Source: Streptomyces camelliae
GTDB lineage: Bacteria > Actinomycetota > Actinomycetes > Streptomycetales > Streptomycetaceae
Length of the DNA stretch: 64,000 nt
Reading direction: 5' to 3'
Assembly: GCF_027625935.1 (NCBI RefSeq)
Contig: NZ_CP115300.1
Location: 1,054,001-1,118,000, forward strand
Shown: positions 1 to 8,958 of the stretch, piece after piece
Layout of the letters: each line of letters opens with the position of its first letter
Numbering within the stretch: position 1 is the stretch's first letter
Program-made: the position numbers and the translations under genes
The notes under the pieces: generated by a model
The model's input: the letters and a program-made list of their open reading frames with translations, nothing else
What the model was told of the DNA's origin: nothing
Database searches by the model: none

Positions 1-596
1 TCGGCATCGCGGGCAGCCCCGGTGCGGGCAAGACGACCCTCGCGGAGCATCTGGTGCGGGCCCTGAACGGGGACGGGCCGCCCTGGGCGGCGCATGTGCC
101 GATGGACGGCTTCCACCTGGCCGACGCCGAACTGGACCGCCTGGGCCGCCGGGACCGCAAGGGTGCCCCGGACACCTTCGACGCGGCCGGCTACGCGGCG
201 CTGCTGCGCCGGCTGCACGAGGACACCGAGGAGGTCGTGTACGCGCCCGGCTTCGAGCGGGTCCTGGAGCAGCCGCTGGCGGGCGCCATCCCGGTGGAGC
301 CGGCGGCCCGGCTGGTGGTGACCGAGGGCAACTACCTGCTGCTGACCGAGGGTTCGTGGGCGCGGGTGCGGCCGTGCCTGGACGAGGCGTGGTTCTGCGA
401 GCTCGCCGAGGAGGAGCGGATCCGCCGGCTGGTCGCCCGGCACGAGGAGTTCGGCAAGGGCCACGAGGAGGCGGTGGCCTGGGTGCTGGGCACGGACCAG
501 CGCAACGCCGACCTGGTGGAGACGACGCGGGGGCGGGCGGACCTGATCGTCCCGCCGACCGCGCTGCCCCGCGTCCCCCGAGGTGCCGGCCGGTGA
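1..596 (+). CDS. Nucleoside/nucleotide kinase family protein (5'-truncated by window)
   Basis: Reading in frame from base 3, the protein begins inside GIAGSPGAGKTTLAEHL, a Walker A P-loop, so the start codon lies just outside the window. It continues with MDGFHLADAELDR and RKGAPDTFDAAG, the pattern of the uridine-kinase-like P-loop family that phosphorylates nucleosides or sugars (often annotated as nucleoside/nucleotide kinase or fructose-transport system kinase). The family is usually about 200-230 residues and the visible 197 codons carry nearly all of it. A later LVVTEGNYLLL strand is also typical. The substrate cannot be told from sequence. It converges on the downstream minus-strand operon and may belong to a sugar locus to the left. 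Confidence 0.85.
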   Translation, partial: GIAGSPGAGKTTLAEHLVRALNGDGPPWAAHVPMDGFHLADAELDRLGRRDRKGAPDTFDAAGYAALLRRLHEDTEEVVYAPGFERVLEQPLAGAIPVEPAARLVVTEGNYLLLTEGSWARVRPCLDEAWFCELAEEERIRRLVARHEEFGKGHEEAVAWVLGTDQRNADLVETTRGRADLIVPPTALPRVPRGAGR

Positions 597-651
597 ATCC
601 TGGGAGGGCGTACGGCGGACGCCGAGCCGCTGCCGGCTGCTGAACCGGGCC

Positions 652-2469
652 TCAGGCGGAGATGTCCAGCCGGGGTTCGCCCACCGGCTCGCCGAGCACG
701 GCGGTGAACACCTCCGTGCGCACGGTGAGTCCCTCCGGGCCCTCCTCGAAGACAGGCGCGAAGGCTCCCCCGGGCCCGTACCGTACGGCGAACACGTGCA
801 GCCCGGCGGGGGCGCCCGGGGCCGGGTCGGCCTCCAGGGCGGTGGAGGAGACCAGGTGGCGCCAGCCTTCGTCCGGGTTGCCGTAGCCGCGCGGGTCGGC
901 GGCGAGGGCGAACGCGGCCTGTTCCTGGGTGAGTTCGCCGCGGGCGTCGAAGTGGTCGTCGCCCGGCGCCGCCGGGTGCGTGAGGCGCAGACCGCCCGCC
1001 GCCGTGACCTGGCCTTCGGCGGTGCGGCGGACCCGGTCGCCGTCATCGGCGGCGTACGGCATCCCGGACAGCAGGTACGGCGCCCCGTCGAGGCGTTCCA
1101 CGGCGACCGTCACCCACAGGCTGGTGCCGTCGGTGACGTACAGCGAGCGGACATGGCGCAGGACGTGGTCGCGGCCGACGACCGGTTTGGTGACCAGTTT
1201 GGCGGCGAGCCCGTCGGCGCGGACGTCGCGGACGCGTACCTGGCCCATCGGGCGGCACAGCAGGAAGCCGTCGGTGACCGGGCCGAAGCCGTGCTGGCGG
1301 CGCACGGCGGCGGGCAGGTAGTAGGTGCCGGCGGCCTCGATCAGGGCGGGGGTCATCCGGCTGTCGAAGGCCACGGAGACCGTGCCGGAGCGCAGTTGGT
1401 GGCGGGTGGGGCCGGGGGACGGGGTGCGGTGCCAGCGGGTCGGGTCCTGGATCTGCCAGACGAGCATGAAGGCGAAGTGCCCGTCGATCCGGCCGTCGCC
1501 CTGCACGGCGTGCCGGCCCCAGCGGGTGTCGCCCCGGTACCGGCCCAGGTCGGCGCCGATGCGCGCGCCGAAGTACCGCAGGCCCAGGACGGATTCGAAG
1601 CCGGAGTGCTGTTCGCTGTAGCGGGGTCCGCCGCAGTCGTAGCCGCCGCTGGTCAACCGGGCGTCGAGATAGCGGGCAAGGGTGTCCCCGTCCTCGGCGA
1701 ACATCTCCGCGCCGCTGACCCGGTGGGCCTGGGCGAGGAACGACAGGGAGATCGGGCCGTAGTTGTTGTCGTAGGCGCCGCCGTGCTCAGGCGGCAGCAA
1801 TGCGCCCCGGTCACGGACCCGGTGGGCGCGGATCTCCTCGGCGTACAGGCGCAAAGCCCGTGCACGCAGCAACTCCCCCTCGCTGTCCGGGAGATGGCGG
1901 GCGAGCATCAGGCCGCCGACCACGCAGCCGATGGCCTGGTTGCCGGCCTCCTGCGGGTTGAAGAAGGTCGCCTCGGTCAGCCACTGCCAGTAGCCGTGCG
2001 CCAACTCCCTCAGTTCGGTGCGCTGTTCGCCGTACACGAGGCCCTCGGCCGCGTCGAGGACGTTGACCGCCTGGAGCAGCGCCCAGACCGTGCTGGGCCA
2101 GTCACCGATGGGGTGGGCGCCCGCTTCGAGGACGTAACGGGCGTACGGCAGGCCCGAGTTGGTGACACGCAGGTTGGGGTAGCCGGGGTTGTCCTCGGTG
2201 TAGACGCGTTCGCGCAGGTGAAAGGCGAGGCTGGTGCGGACGGCCGCGGGGAGGCGGGGGTCCTTGCCGCGCTGCCAGGCGAGGGCGAGCAGGGAGGTGA
2301 TGCCGAGCGAGGTGTCGCCGATGTCGTCGCCGGCGTCCGGGTGCTCAAGGTTGCCTTCCGGCGTGATCCGCGCCAGGGCCGCCTCGACGACGTCCGCGAG
2401 GACCGCGTCGTACGCCTCGGGGGTGTCCGGCAGACCGTGCAGCGGGCCGAGCTGGCGCGGCAGGTGCAT
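652..2469 (-). CDS. Alpha/alpha-toroid lyase-like protein (heparinase II/III-type fold suspected)
   Basis: 605 residues, no signal peptide or membrane segment. The first half is helix-rich (residues 1-300) with patches typical of toroid polysaccharide lyases and unsaturated-uronyl enzymes: FFNPQEAGNQAIG, HGGAYDNNYGPISL and GGPRYSEQHSGFE, where conserved Asn, Tyr and His could be catalytic. The second half is beta-rich, as in lyase C-terminal sandwiches. I do not recognise a named family. It is the last gene of a minus-strand operon with a sugar ABC importer and a second toroid protein, so a cytoplasmic role in breaking down an imported oligosaccharide, perhaps uronic-acid-containing, is inferred. 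The ATG at 2469 is preceded by a purine-poor stretch, so the start is fairly but not fully certain. Confidence 0.6.
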   Translation of the reverse strand: MHLPRQLGPLHGLPDTPEAYDAVLADVVEAALARITPEGNLEHPDAGDDIGDTSLGITSLLALAWQRGKDPRLPAAVRTSLAFHLRERVYTEDNPGYPNLRVTNSGLPYARYVLEAGAHPIGDWPSTVWALLQAVNVLDAAEGLVYGEQRTELRELAHGYWQWLTEATFFNPQEAGNQAIGCVVGGLMLARHLPDSEGELLRARALRLYAEEIRAHRVRDRGALLPPEHGGAYDNNYGPISLSFLAQAHRVSGAEMFAEDGDTLARYLDARLTSGGYDCGGPRYSEQHSGFESVLGLRYFGARIGADLGRYRGDTRWGRHAVQGDGRIDGHFAFMLVWQIQDPTRWHRTPSPGPTRHQLRSGTVSVAFDSRMTPALIEAAGTYYLPAAVRRQHGFGPVTDGFLLCRPMGQVRVRDVRADGLAAKLVTKPVVGRDHVLRHVRSLYVTDGTSLWVTVAVERLDGAPYLLSGMPYAADDGDRVRRTAEGQVTAAGGLRLTHPAAPGDDHFDARGELTQEQAAFALAADPRGYGNPDEGWRHLVSSTALEADPAPGAPAGLHVFAVRYGPGGAFAPVFEEGPEGLTVRTEVFTAVLGEPVGEPRLDISA

Positions 2470-2522
2470 GGGAGGAGGTCAGCCCTTCATTCCGGTGGTG
2501 GCCATGGCGTGGGTCGTCGGGG

Positions 2523-4241
2523 TCACACGGCAGGTGCGGGCCGGCGGGCGCGCAGTGCGACGGTCAGTGTGTGCGGGCCGAGTCCACCGAGGTAGACGCG
2601 GTTCCCGGTCGTCGCATCGGTTCCGCCCACCACGGTGTAGTCCTGACCCGGGTCGTACCGCAGTATGTCGCTCCGGTCCGGCCCGGCAAGCGGTTCGCCT
2701 GCCTCGACGTCGGCCTCGACCCGGATCTCGTCGTCACCGACCCGGTAGGTCATCGGCCCGGTCGTCAGGCACCAGCGTCCGTCGCCGATCGGTACGGCGC
2801 CCTCTGGCACGCCGCCCGGCCGGAAGGTCAGTTCGAGAGCCCAGGGAACCCGTGGTCCGCTGATGTCGATCCGCAGGTCGGCACCGTCTTCCCTGAGGTC
2901 CGCTTCGACGCGGGTCGTGTGAGAGACCTCGTCCCGAGGCCGGTCCGGGAAGGCCATCGCGGCCGAGAAGCGGCCCTCGTCCGCCATACGGTAGGCGCCG
3001 TCGTCCCGGCGCCGGCCCGGCGGGAGCGGCTGGTAGTAGGCGGCCGACAGGGTTTCGGTGAGCCGGTAGCTGCTGTCGGTGAGCCGTTGCATGCCGGCGG
3101 CGCGGAACGGGCCCATGTCGAAGAACCCCCGCGAGAGACGGACCGCGTCGAGGACGGCGTCGCCGGCGAACAGGCGCAGGAAGGTGGGATTGCAGGCGAG
3201 GCCCGAGCGGATGCGCCGGTGCTCGGGGACGTCGGAGCCGCCGTACACCACCGTGTGCGCGCCGGCCGAGGCGCGTGTGGCGAGGCGTGCGGTGGTGAGG
3301 TACCGGTCGCGGGGCAGTGTCTCCACGGCCGGTGCGGGCAGTGCACGGCACAGGTCCGGGGTGAGGAGGGTCTCGGCGAGCAGGCCGGGGTCGTCGATGC
3401 CGCCGGCGGCCGCCAGCCGGGCCGCCCGGCTGAAGTCGCCCCGGCCGGTGCGGATCGCGAGCAGCCGGTAGTGCGGCAGGTAGGGCGCCAGCGGGAACGG
3501 GTGGTTCTGGTCCTGCCGTCGCGAGTGGACGGTCTCCACCGTGCCGTCCGGCCTGATGAGGTCCAGGGTCGTGGCGAGGTTGCGTTCGACGGCGTCCAGC
3601 AGGTCGGCACGGCCGAGCACGCCCGCCAGCAGCAGGAGCGAAGGGTTGGACACGTGGGCCGCGTAGATGGCGCTCCGTTCCGAGTACAGGCCCTCCGCGT
3701 CGATGTCGACGCCCTCGGCGAGCCATTCCGCTACGCGGTCGAGCAGCCGGTCGTCGGGGAACGACCGGTGCAGCCGGGCCAGCGCCGCGCACAGCTCCCA
3801 GCGGTGGTTCGGGGTGTGCACCCCACCGGTCAGGAGACTGCCGGTGGCGGCGCCGGCGATCTCGGCGAGCGCGGCCGTGACGTCGCGCAGTTCGGGCCCG
3901 GCGCCGGCGGCGAGGAGGTGCGCGTCGCACACGTCGTTGACGGTGAACGCGGAGTCCGGCGGTGACTGCACGTTGTCGCCGCCCGCGAAGAGGCCGGAGG
4001 GCGTCTGCGCGGCCCGCAGGGCACGGAGGTGGGTCATCGTGGCGGCGACGGCCTGCCTGCTGCCGTGCAGCGCCGAGTCCGGGGAACGGTACGCCGCGAC
4101 CAGAGTCTTCACCCGGCGGGCCAGGCCGCGGTGCGGCACGCCGGTGGGTTCCTCGTCGGGGCCGGCCGCCAGCGGGGCGGCCAGCCGGTCGGCGGCGCGG
4201 GCCACCGCGCGGACGAACTCGTGGTCGAGCGGGGTGGGCAC
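2523..4241 (-). CDS. Heparinase/lyase-like toroid protein
   Basis: 572 residues from a GTG at 4241, chosen because it sits 2 bp after the stop codon of the permease gene; the open frame extends further upstream but only as a shadow of that permease. Residues about 100-330 form helical repeats with GGVHTPNHRWELCAALARL, LYSERSAIYAAHVSNPSLL and HSRRQDQNHPFPLAPYLPHY. The NHRWE, Tyr and HSRRQ/NH clusters resemble active sites of heparinase II/III-like lyases. The C-terminal 200 residues are beta-sandwich-like. No export signal is seen, so it is presumably cytoplasmic and acts on what the ABC system imports. Tight spacing implies translational coupling to the transporter. The exact reaction is unknown. 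Confidence 0.65.
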   Translation of the reverse strand: MPTPLDHEFVRAVARAADRLAAPLAAGPDEEPTGVPHRGLARRVKTLVAAYRSPDSALHGSRQAVAATMTHLRALRAAQTPSGLFAGGDNVQSPPDSAFTVNDVCDAHLLAAGAGPELRDVTAALAEIAGAATGSLLTGGVHTPNHRWELCAALARLHRSFPDDRLLDRVAEWLAEGVDIDAEGLYSERSAIYAAHVSNPSLLLLAGVLGRADLLDAVERNLATTLDLIRPDGTVETVHSRRQDQNHPFPLAPYLPHYRLLAIRTGRGDFSRAARLAAAGGIDDPGLLAETLLTPDLCRALPAPAVETLPRDRYLTTARLATRASAGAHTVVYGGSDVPEHRRIRSGLACNPTFLRLFAGDAVLDAVRLSRGFFDMGPFRAAGMQRLTDSSYRLTETLSAAYYQPLPPGRRRDDGAYRMADEGRFSAAMAFPDRPRDEVSHTTRVEADLREDGADLRIDISGPRVPWALELTFRPGGVPEGAVPIGDGRWCLTTGPMTYRVGDDEIRVEADVEAGEPLAGPDRSDILRYDPGQDYTVVGGTDATTGNRVYLGGLGPHTLTVALRARRPAPAV

Positions 4242-4243
4242 GG

Positions 4244-5146
4244 TCAGTCCTTCAGTCCGGCATTGATGTCGGCGCCCATGACGTAGCGCTGGAAGACCAG
4301 GAAGATGACGATCAGCGGGATCATGGAGATGACCGATGCGCCGAGCAGTACCGACCAGTTGATGTTCTGCGCACCGACGATGCTCTGGATGCCGATCTGC
4401 ACGGTGAACTTGTTGGGGTCGTTGAGCATCAGAAGCGGCCAGATGTAGTCGTTCCACCGCCACTGGAAGGACAGGATGGCGAGGGTCAGCATGATGGGCC
4501 GGGAGAGCGGCACCATGATCCGCGCGAAGATCGACAGTTCGCGGGCGCCGTCGATGCGTGCGGCTTCGACGAGTTCGTCGGGAACCGTCAGGAAGAACTG
4601 GCGGAACATGAAGCATCCGGTCGCGGTGAGTACGGCCGGGAGGATGATGCCGGTGAAGGAGTTGTAGAGGCCGAGGTTGCGGACCACGAGGAACTCCGGG
4701 GCGAGCATGACCTCGGACGGCAGCATCGTGGTGGCCAGGATGCAGATGAAGAAGACCTTGAGCCACTTGTTGTCGTACTTCGCCAGCGCGTACCCGGTGC
4801 AGCAGCTGGCTCCCACCGTGAGGATCGTCGTGATCACGCACACGAGGGCCGTGTTGATGAAGTACTGGGAGAAGTTGGCGCTGCGCCACGCCGTCAGGTA
4901 TCCCGACAGGGTGGGGTGGTGCGGAACCAGCGTCAGCGGGTAGGAGAACAGATCCCCGGCCGGTTTGAGGGAGCTGAGGATGAACCACAGCACCGGCAAC
5001 CCGTAGAGGCACGCCAGGATCCACAGCAGTGTCGTGGCGGGTACCGCCCGCCGGAGCCCACCGCCGCCCGCGCTGCGGGGCCGCTTCTTGGAGACGGACC
5101 GTCCGGGATCGGCGTCGACCGGGCGTGCCATGTCTGTGGTTGTCAT
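4244..5146 (-). CDS. Carbohydrate ABC transporter permease (MalG-type)
   Basis: 300 residues with about six membrane segments, starting after a charged cytoplasmic leader (TTLLWILACLYGLPVLWFIL is the first). The EAARIDGARELSIFARIMVP stretch is the EAA loop that contacts the ATPase. MalG-type permeases end with short tails such as GADINAGLKD, as here. The ATG at 5146 overlaps the TGA of the upstream permease by four bases, a standard coupled start. No ATPase gene is present in the operon; in Streptomyces such importers normally share the MsiK ATPase, which is family knowledge rather than something visible here. The protein forms the membrane heterodimer with the upstream permease. Confidence 0.93.
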   Translation of the reverse strand: MTTTDMARPVDADPGRSVSKKRPRSAGGGGLRRAVPATTLLWILACLYGLPVLWFILSSLKPAGDLFSYPLTLVPHHPTLSGYLTAWRSANFSQYFINTALVCVITTILTVGASCCTGYALAKYDNKWLKVFFICILATTMLPSEVMLAPEFLVVRNLGLYNSFTGIILPAVLTATGCFMFRQFFLTVPDELVEAARIDGARELSIFARIMVPLSRPIMLTLAILSFQWRWNDYIWPLLMLNDPNKFTVQIGIQSIVGAQNINWSVLLGASVISMIPLIVIFLVFQRYVMGADINAGLKD

Positions 5147-6054
5147 CGGTTCTCCACCCGCCGGTTGACGATCAGCTGGATGATCGCGACGGCCATCAGG
5201 ATGAGCATGAGCACGAATGACGCGGCGCTCGCGTAGCCGATCTGGCCCCGCTGGAAGCCGGTCTGATAGATGTACTGGACAAGCAGGTTGTTCGACGTTC
5301 CGGGTCCGCCGTTGTTGAGGGAGACGAACAGCGGGTATTCCTTCATCGCGTTGATCGTGTTGAGCAGGATGACGATGAACGAGGTGGGCGCGATGCTCGG
5401 CAGCGTGATGCTGATGAACTGGCGCCACGGTCCGGCGCCGTCGAGCGCGGCCGCCTCGTAGTACGACACCGGTACGTTCTTGATCGCCGCGATGAACAGC
5501 AGCATCGAGAAGCCCGTCCAGGCCCAGGATGCCGCCATCACCACCACCAGCAACGACAGGTCCGCGTTCGACTGCCACGGAATCGCGTGCCCGCCGAACT
5601 TCTCGACGACGTAGTTGACCAGTCCGAAGTTCTCGCCGAACAGCCACCGCCACAGGACACCCACGACGATGGGCGACAGAAGCCACGGGATGAAGAAGAC
5701 GACGCGGGCGACCGACGTGCCCTTGGCGTGCTTGCTCACCAGCATGTTGGCGATGAGCAGCGAGAGTGCGAAGTTCAGCGGAACGAAGAGGACGGTGTAC
5801 AGCAGCGTCCGGGTCAGCGCGTCGTAGAAGGAGGAGTCCCCGAACAGGTTGCTGTAGTTGTCCAGTCCGACGAACTGGAACGCCCCCACGCCCGTGTAGT
5901 TCGTGAAGGAGTAGACGAGCCCGATCACCGCCGGCCACACGAAGAACAGCGCGAAGAGCACGACATTGGCCGCGATGAGGACGAGCGGCGCGATCGTGTA
6001 GCTGCGGCGTCTCCTGGGCGGGCTCGCGGACACGTCCGAGGCGCGTTTTGTCAT
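5143..6054 (-). CDS. Sugar ABC transporter permease (MalF/UgpA-type)
   Basis: 303 residues. After a basic N-terminus (RRRRSYTIAP) come six hydrophobic segments, the first ending WPAVIGLVYSFTNYTG. The EAA loop appears as YEAAALDGAGPWRQFISITL. This is the MalF-side half of the channel that passes the sugar delivered by the lipoprotein encoded just upstream (gap of 117 bp). The downstream MalG-type gene overlaps its stop by four bases. Length and topology are normal. Substrate is not deducible, though linkage to two toroid lyase-like enzymes favours an oligosaccharide. Confidence 0.93.
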   Translation of the reverse strand: MTKRASDVSASPPRRRRSYTIAPLVLIAANVVLFALFFVWPAVIGLVYSFTNYTGVGAFQFVGLDNYSNLFGDSSFYDALTRTLLYTVLFVPLNFALSLLIANMLVSKHAKGTSVARVVFFIPWLLSPIVVGVLWRWLFGENFGLVNYVVEKFGGHAIPWQSNADLSLLVVVMAASWAWTGFSMLLFIAAIKNVPVSYYEAAALDGAGPWRQFISITLPSIAPTSFIVILLNTINAMKEYPLFVSLNNGGPGTSNNLLVQYIYQTGFQRGQIGYASAASFVLMLILMAVAIIQLIVNRRVENR

Positions 6055-6171
6055 CTTCCTGACTCCGTGCTGGTGGAATGGGTTCCTGTGGGCTCACGCC
6101 ATGAGCCCGGCGTCACGTGGGCGAGCAGGGCCGGGCGGCGGTGTCTCGACCCCGCCGCCCGGCCCTGTGGT

Positions 6172-7500
6172 CTACGATCCGCCGCCGACCTGCTGGTTGT
6201 AGCCGGCCACGATGTTCTCCAGGGCCTTGTCGGCCGACTGCTGGCCGTTGATCGCCTTGCCGAGCTCCGTCTTGGTCGGGTCGGTGGTGAGGCTCTTGCC
6301 CTTCAGCACCCAGTTCGTCTGCGCGGTGTTGAAGTACCCGGAGATCGGGGCGTAGAGCGGGATCTCCTGGTTGTACAGCTTGAACGCCGCCTGCGCCGCC
6401 TCGGAGGTGAAGGGGTACTTCGGGTTCAGGCCGCTCTCGACCGGGAGGAACCCGGAGGACTCGACCAGCTCGGTGTACTGCTTCGGCTCGTACACCCAGG
6501 CCAGGAACTTCTGCGCGGCGGTGGCCGCGGCGCCGTTGTTGTTGAACCCGACCATCATGCCGCCGCTGTTGACGTCGCTCGCCTGGACCGGCTCGGCGGG
6601 AGTCGGGACGCTCGCCCAGTCGAACTTCTTGATGCTCTCCGCGAAGGCGGGAACCTGCCACACGCCGGACCAGTAGGCGACCACGTCACCGCTCTGGAAC
6701 ATGGCCGACGGGTCGGCGCCGCTGGTCCACACCGACTTCGGCATGGTCTTGTCGTCGTTCAGTCCGACGAAGTAGTTCACGGCCTTCTTGGTCGCGTCGT
6801 CCACCGAGAACGTGCCGGAGGAGTCCGCGTGGACGTACTGCCCGCCCATCTCGTACACCATGGCGCGGAGCCGGGACGGCGACTGGTCGAACGTCAGGGA
6901 GTACTTGGCGCCGGTCTTCTCCCGGACCGTGTTCGCCGCCTTGATGAAGTCGGTCCAGGTCCAGGTCTTCTGGGGCGAGGTCGGGAAGGAGACGCCGGCC
7001 TTCTTGAACAGGGTCTCGTTGATGTACAGGCCGGACGCGGTGACGTCCGAGGGGATGGACAGCACCTTCCCGGACGAGTCCTTGGCGAGGAAGTTGCCGT
7101 TGATGTTGTTGCTCTTGTTGTTGGCGATGGAGCTGAGGTCGAGCAGCTTGTTCGACCAGATCGGGTCCAGCGCGGGCACGTCCGCCACGTCCGGCAGAGC
7201 GTTCGCCTGAGCGGCGTTGTGGAGCTTCGCCGGGTAGCCGTCGTAGGGGATGTTGACGAGCTTGACGTCGACGCCGGTTTCCTTCTTGTACTGCGCCACC
7301 AGCTTCTTCCAGCCCGCGTCCTGCCCCGGAACCGTGGAGATCCAGAACGTCAGCGACTTGGAGGTCCCGCCCGAGCCGGACCCCGACCCGCAGGCGGAGA
7401 GCAGAAGGGCACCTGCCGCGGCCACGGCAGCGAGGGGAACCACGCGACGTATGCCGCCGCGGCCGAGTCGGCGGGAGCGCCGCACACCCACACTGGTCAT
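6172..7500 (-). CDS. Extracellular solute-binding lipoprotein, sugar ABC importer (family 1)
   Basis: 442 residues from ATG at 7500. Basic n-region RRSRRLGRGG, hydrophobic core, and lipobox LLSAC followed by GSGSG linker show a lipoprotein signal with lipidated Cys near residue 36. The mature part begins LTFWISTVPGQDAGWKKL, the N-terminal strand of family 1 sugar-binding proteins, and contains MFQSGDVVAYWSGVW, matching the usual hinge/pocket region. It captures the substrate outside the membrane for the two permeases downstream in the same operon. The open frame runs 84 codons further upstream, but that part lacks a signal and crosses the AT-rich promoter, so it is rejected. Confidence 0.93.
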   Translation of the reverse strand: MTSVGVRRSRRLGRGGIRRVVPLAAVAAAGALLLSACGSGSGSGGTSKSLTFWISTVPGQDAGWKKLVAQYKKETGVDVKLVNIPYDGYPAKLHNAAQANALPDVADVPALDPIWSNKLLDLSSIANNKSNNINGNFLAKDSSGKVLSIPSDVTASGLYINETLFKKAGVSFPTSPQKTWTWTDFIKAANTVREKTGAKYSLTFDQSPSRLRAMVYEMGGQYVHADSSGTFSVDDATKKAVNYFVGLNDDKTMPKSVWTSGADPSAMFQSGDVVAYWSGVWQVPAFAESIKKFDWASVPTPAEPVQASDVNSGGMMVGFNNNGAAATAAQKFLAWVYEPKQYTELVESSGFLPVESGLNPKYPFTSEAAQAAFKLYNQEIPLYAPISGYFNTAQTNWVLKGKSLTTDPTKTELGKAINGQQSADKALENIVAGYNQQVGGGS

Positions 7501-7734
7501 CTTCGATCCCTTTTCGTCGTAGGGGGACGGAGCACGGCGCCGACCGAGGCGGCACGGGTGCATTTTGCAGGAAATTTCGCTTTCCGGGGGCGCGGCCTCG
7601 CCCGGCCGCGTCGTCTTCGCGGGTGGGATCCCCGGCCATGAGGGCCGTCGTCGCACAAGCACGCCCTCGTGCGGCTGCCGTACTTCGCGTACGGGCGGGA
7701 CGCCAACCCAAGCCGGTGTCCCGCCCGGCTTAGA

Positions 7735-7751
7735 AAGCGCTTGTCCGGACA
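7735..7751. promoter_or_regulatory. Adjacent palindromes upstream of the ABC operon
   Basis: AAGCGCTT (7735-7742) abuts the perfect palindrome TGTCCGGACA (7742-7751), in the gap between the binding-protein gene and the ROK regulator gene. Nearer the operon start, AGGAAATT (7569-7576) is repeated in the ROK/kinase intergenic region. These are plausible operator elements for the ROK protein or a LacI-type regulator; binding is inferred only. Confidence 0.4.
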
Positions 7752-7774
7752 TTGGCAGAGCGAGCCGGAAGCCG

Positions 7775-8929
7775 TCAATGCCTCCATCGCGCGGGCTCGG
7801 TCACGGTTCGGACACCTCGGGCCACCGCGAGCCGGGCCGCGCCCACCACGGTGCCGAGATCGCCGACCGTGCTGCTGACCACCTCGGTGGGCCAGCTCAG
7901 CCGGGCCAGCTCGGCCCGCACCCCGGGCAGGAGCTGCGGGTCCGCGCCGGTGCTGCCACCGAGCACGATCAGCCCCGGGTCCAGTACGGCGGCCACGGCG
8001 GCGGCCAGCCGGCCCACGTCGGCGGCGTGGGCGTCGACCACGGCACGGGCCGGTCCCTGCCCGCCGCCGGCCAGCGCGAACAGGCGCTCGGTGGTCTGCG
8101 GGCACGGACCGTTCGCGTCCGGTGCGTCCCGCCAGGCCTCGGCGGCGCGGCGCAGCAGGGAGCGCGCGCCCATGTACTCCTCCAGGGCCTCCAGGCGCGG
8201 CTCGCGGCCCTCGTCCCAGGGGTAGGGCAGCCGGGCCAGCTCGCCGGCCGCGCCGTTCGCCCCGCGCAGCACCTGGCCACCGACGACGATGCCGAGGCCG
8301 ACGCCCACGCCGACCCGCAGATAGCCGAAGGTGCCCCGGCCCCGGGCGGCACCCTCGTGCAGCTCGGCGAGGGCGGCGCAGTTGACGTTGTTCTCCAGGT
8401 GGACCGGGACGCCCGGGGGCAGCGCGACGGCCACGGCGTCGAAGACCGGGCCCGCCTTGGCGGTCGCCGGACGCTCCCCGGAGCTCTCCGTGGCCGGTGC
8501 GCTGACGTCGCCGATCGCGACGACGATGGCCCGCAGCGGGGCCGCGGCCGGCAGCGCGTCGAGGGCTTCGGTCACCGCGTCCGCGGCCCCCGCCCGTGAG
8601 CCGGTGGCCTCGGCGAGCAGCGTGCCGTCCAGGGCGCAGCCCCGCACCCGGGTGAGGTCCGGGCCGAGATCCACGGCCAGGACCGCGCCGGCCTCCGGCC
8701 CGAGCCGGTAGACGGCGGCGGTGCGGCCGGTGCCACTGGAGGCGGTGCCGGAGTGAGCGGCGAGCCCGGCGCTCTCCAGCTCCGCGACGGCGGAGGACAC
8801 CGTCGGCTTGGACAGGCGGGCCAGGCTCGCCAGTTGCGGCCGGGTCGCGCTGCCCGCCTCGGCGAGCACGGCGAAGACCGCGCTCGCGCTCTCGGTCAGC
8901 CGGGGCACAGCCACCACGTCGTGTTCCAC
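7775..8929 (-). CDS. ROK-family transcriptional regulator
   Basis: 384 residues from GTG at 8929, four bases after a GGGAG ribosome-binding site. Residues 10-65 form a winged helix-turn-helix (RPQLASLARLSKPTVSSAVAELESAGL), followed by a sugar-kinase-like ROK fold starting AGAVLAVDLGPDLTRVRG. The usual ROK zinc motif (CxCGxxGCxE) is absent: the corresponding segment reads NGAAGELARLPYPW. It probably represses the adjacent sugar uptake operon and/or the divergent kinase gene until a sugar or sugar phosphate binds. The gene lies upstream of and co-directional with the ABC operon but separated by 274 bp with its own palindromes. Confidence 0.88.
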   Translation of the reverse strand: MEHDVVAVPRLTESASAVFAVLAEAGSATRPQLASLARLSKPTVSSAVAELESAGLAAHSGTASSGTGRTAAVYRLGPEAGAVLAVDLGPDLTRVRGCALDGTLLAEATGSRAGAADAVTEALDALPAAAPLRAIVVAIGDVSAPATESSGERPATAKAGPVFDAVAVALPPGVPVHLENNVNCAALAELHEGAARGRGTFGYLRVGVGVGLGIVVGGQVLRGANGAAGELARLPYPWDEGREPRLEALEEYMGARSLLRRAAEAWRDAPDANGPCPQTTERLFALAGGGQGPARAVVDAHAADVGRLAAAVAAVLDPGLIVLGGSTGADPQLLPGVRAELARLSWPTEVVSSTVGDLGTVVGAARLAVARGVRTVTEPARWRH

Positions 8930-8958
8930 GGTTCTCCCACTAGGTCGTCGCGAGACTC

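Noticed and set aside
583..2595. Long open frame of 670 codons opposite the 652-2469 gene
   Set aside because: It mirrors the real minus-strand genes, has biased Val/Gly/Gln-rich composition, and no recognisable domain or start signal.
5587..7641. 684-codon plus-strand frame across the permease and lipoprotein genes
   Set aside because: Antisense shadow of clear permease and binding-protein genes, typical for high-GC codon bias.
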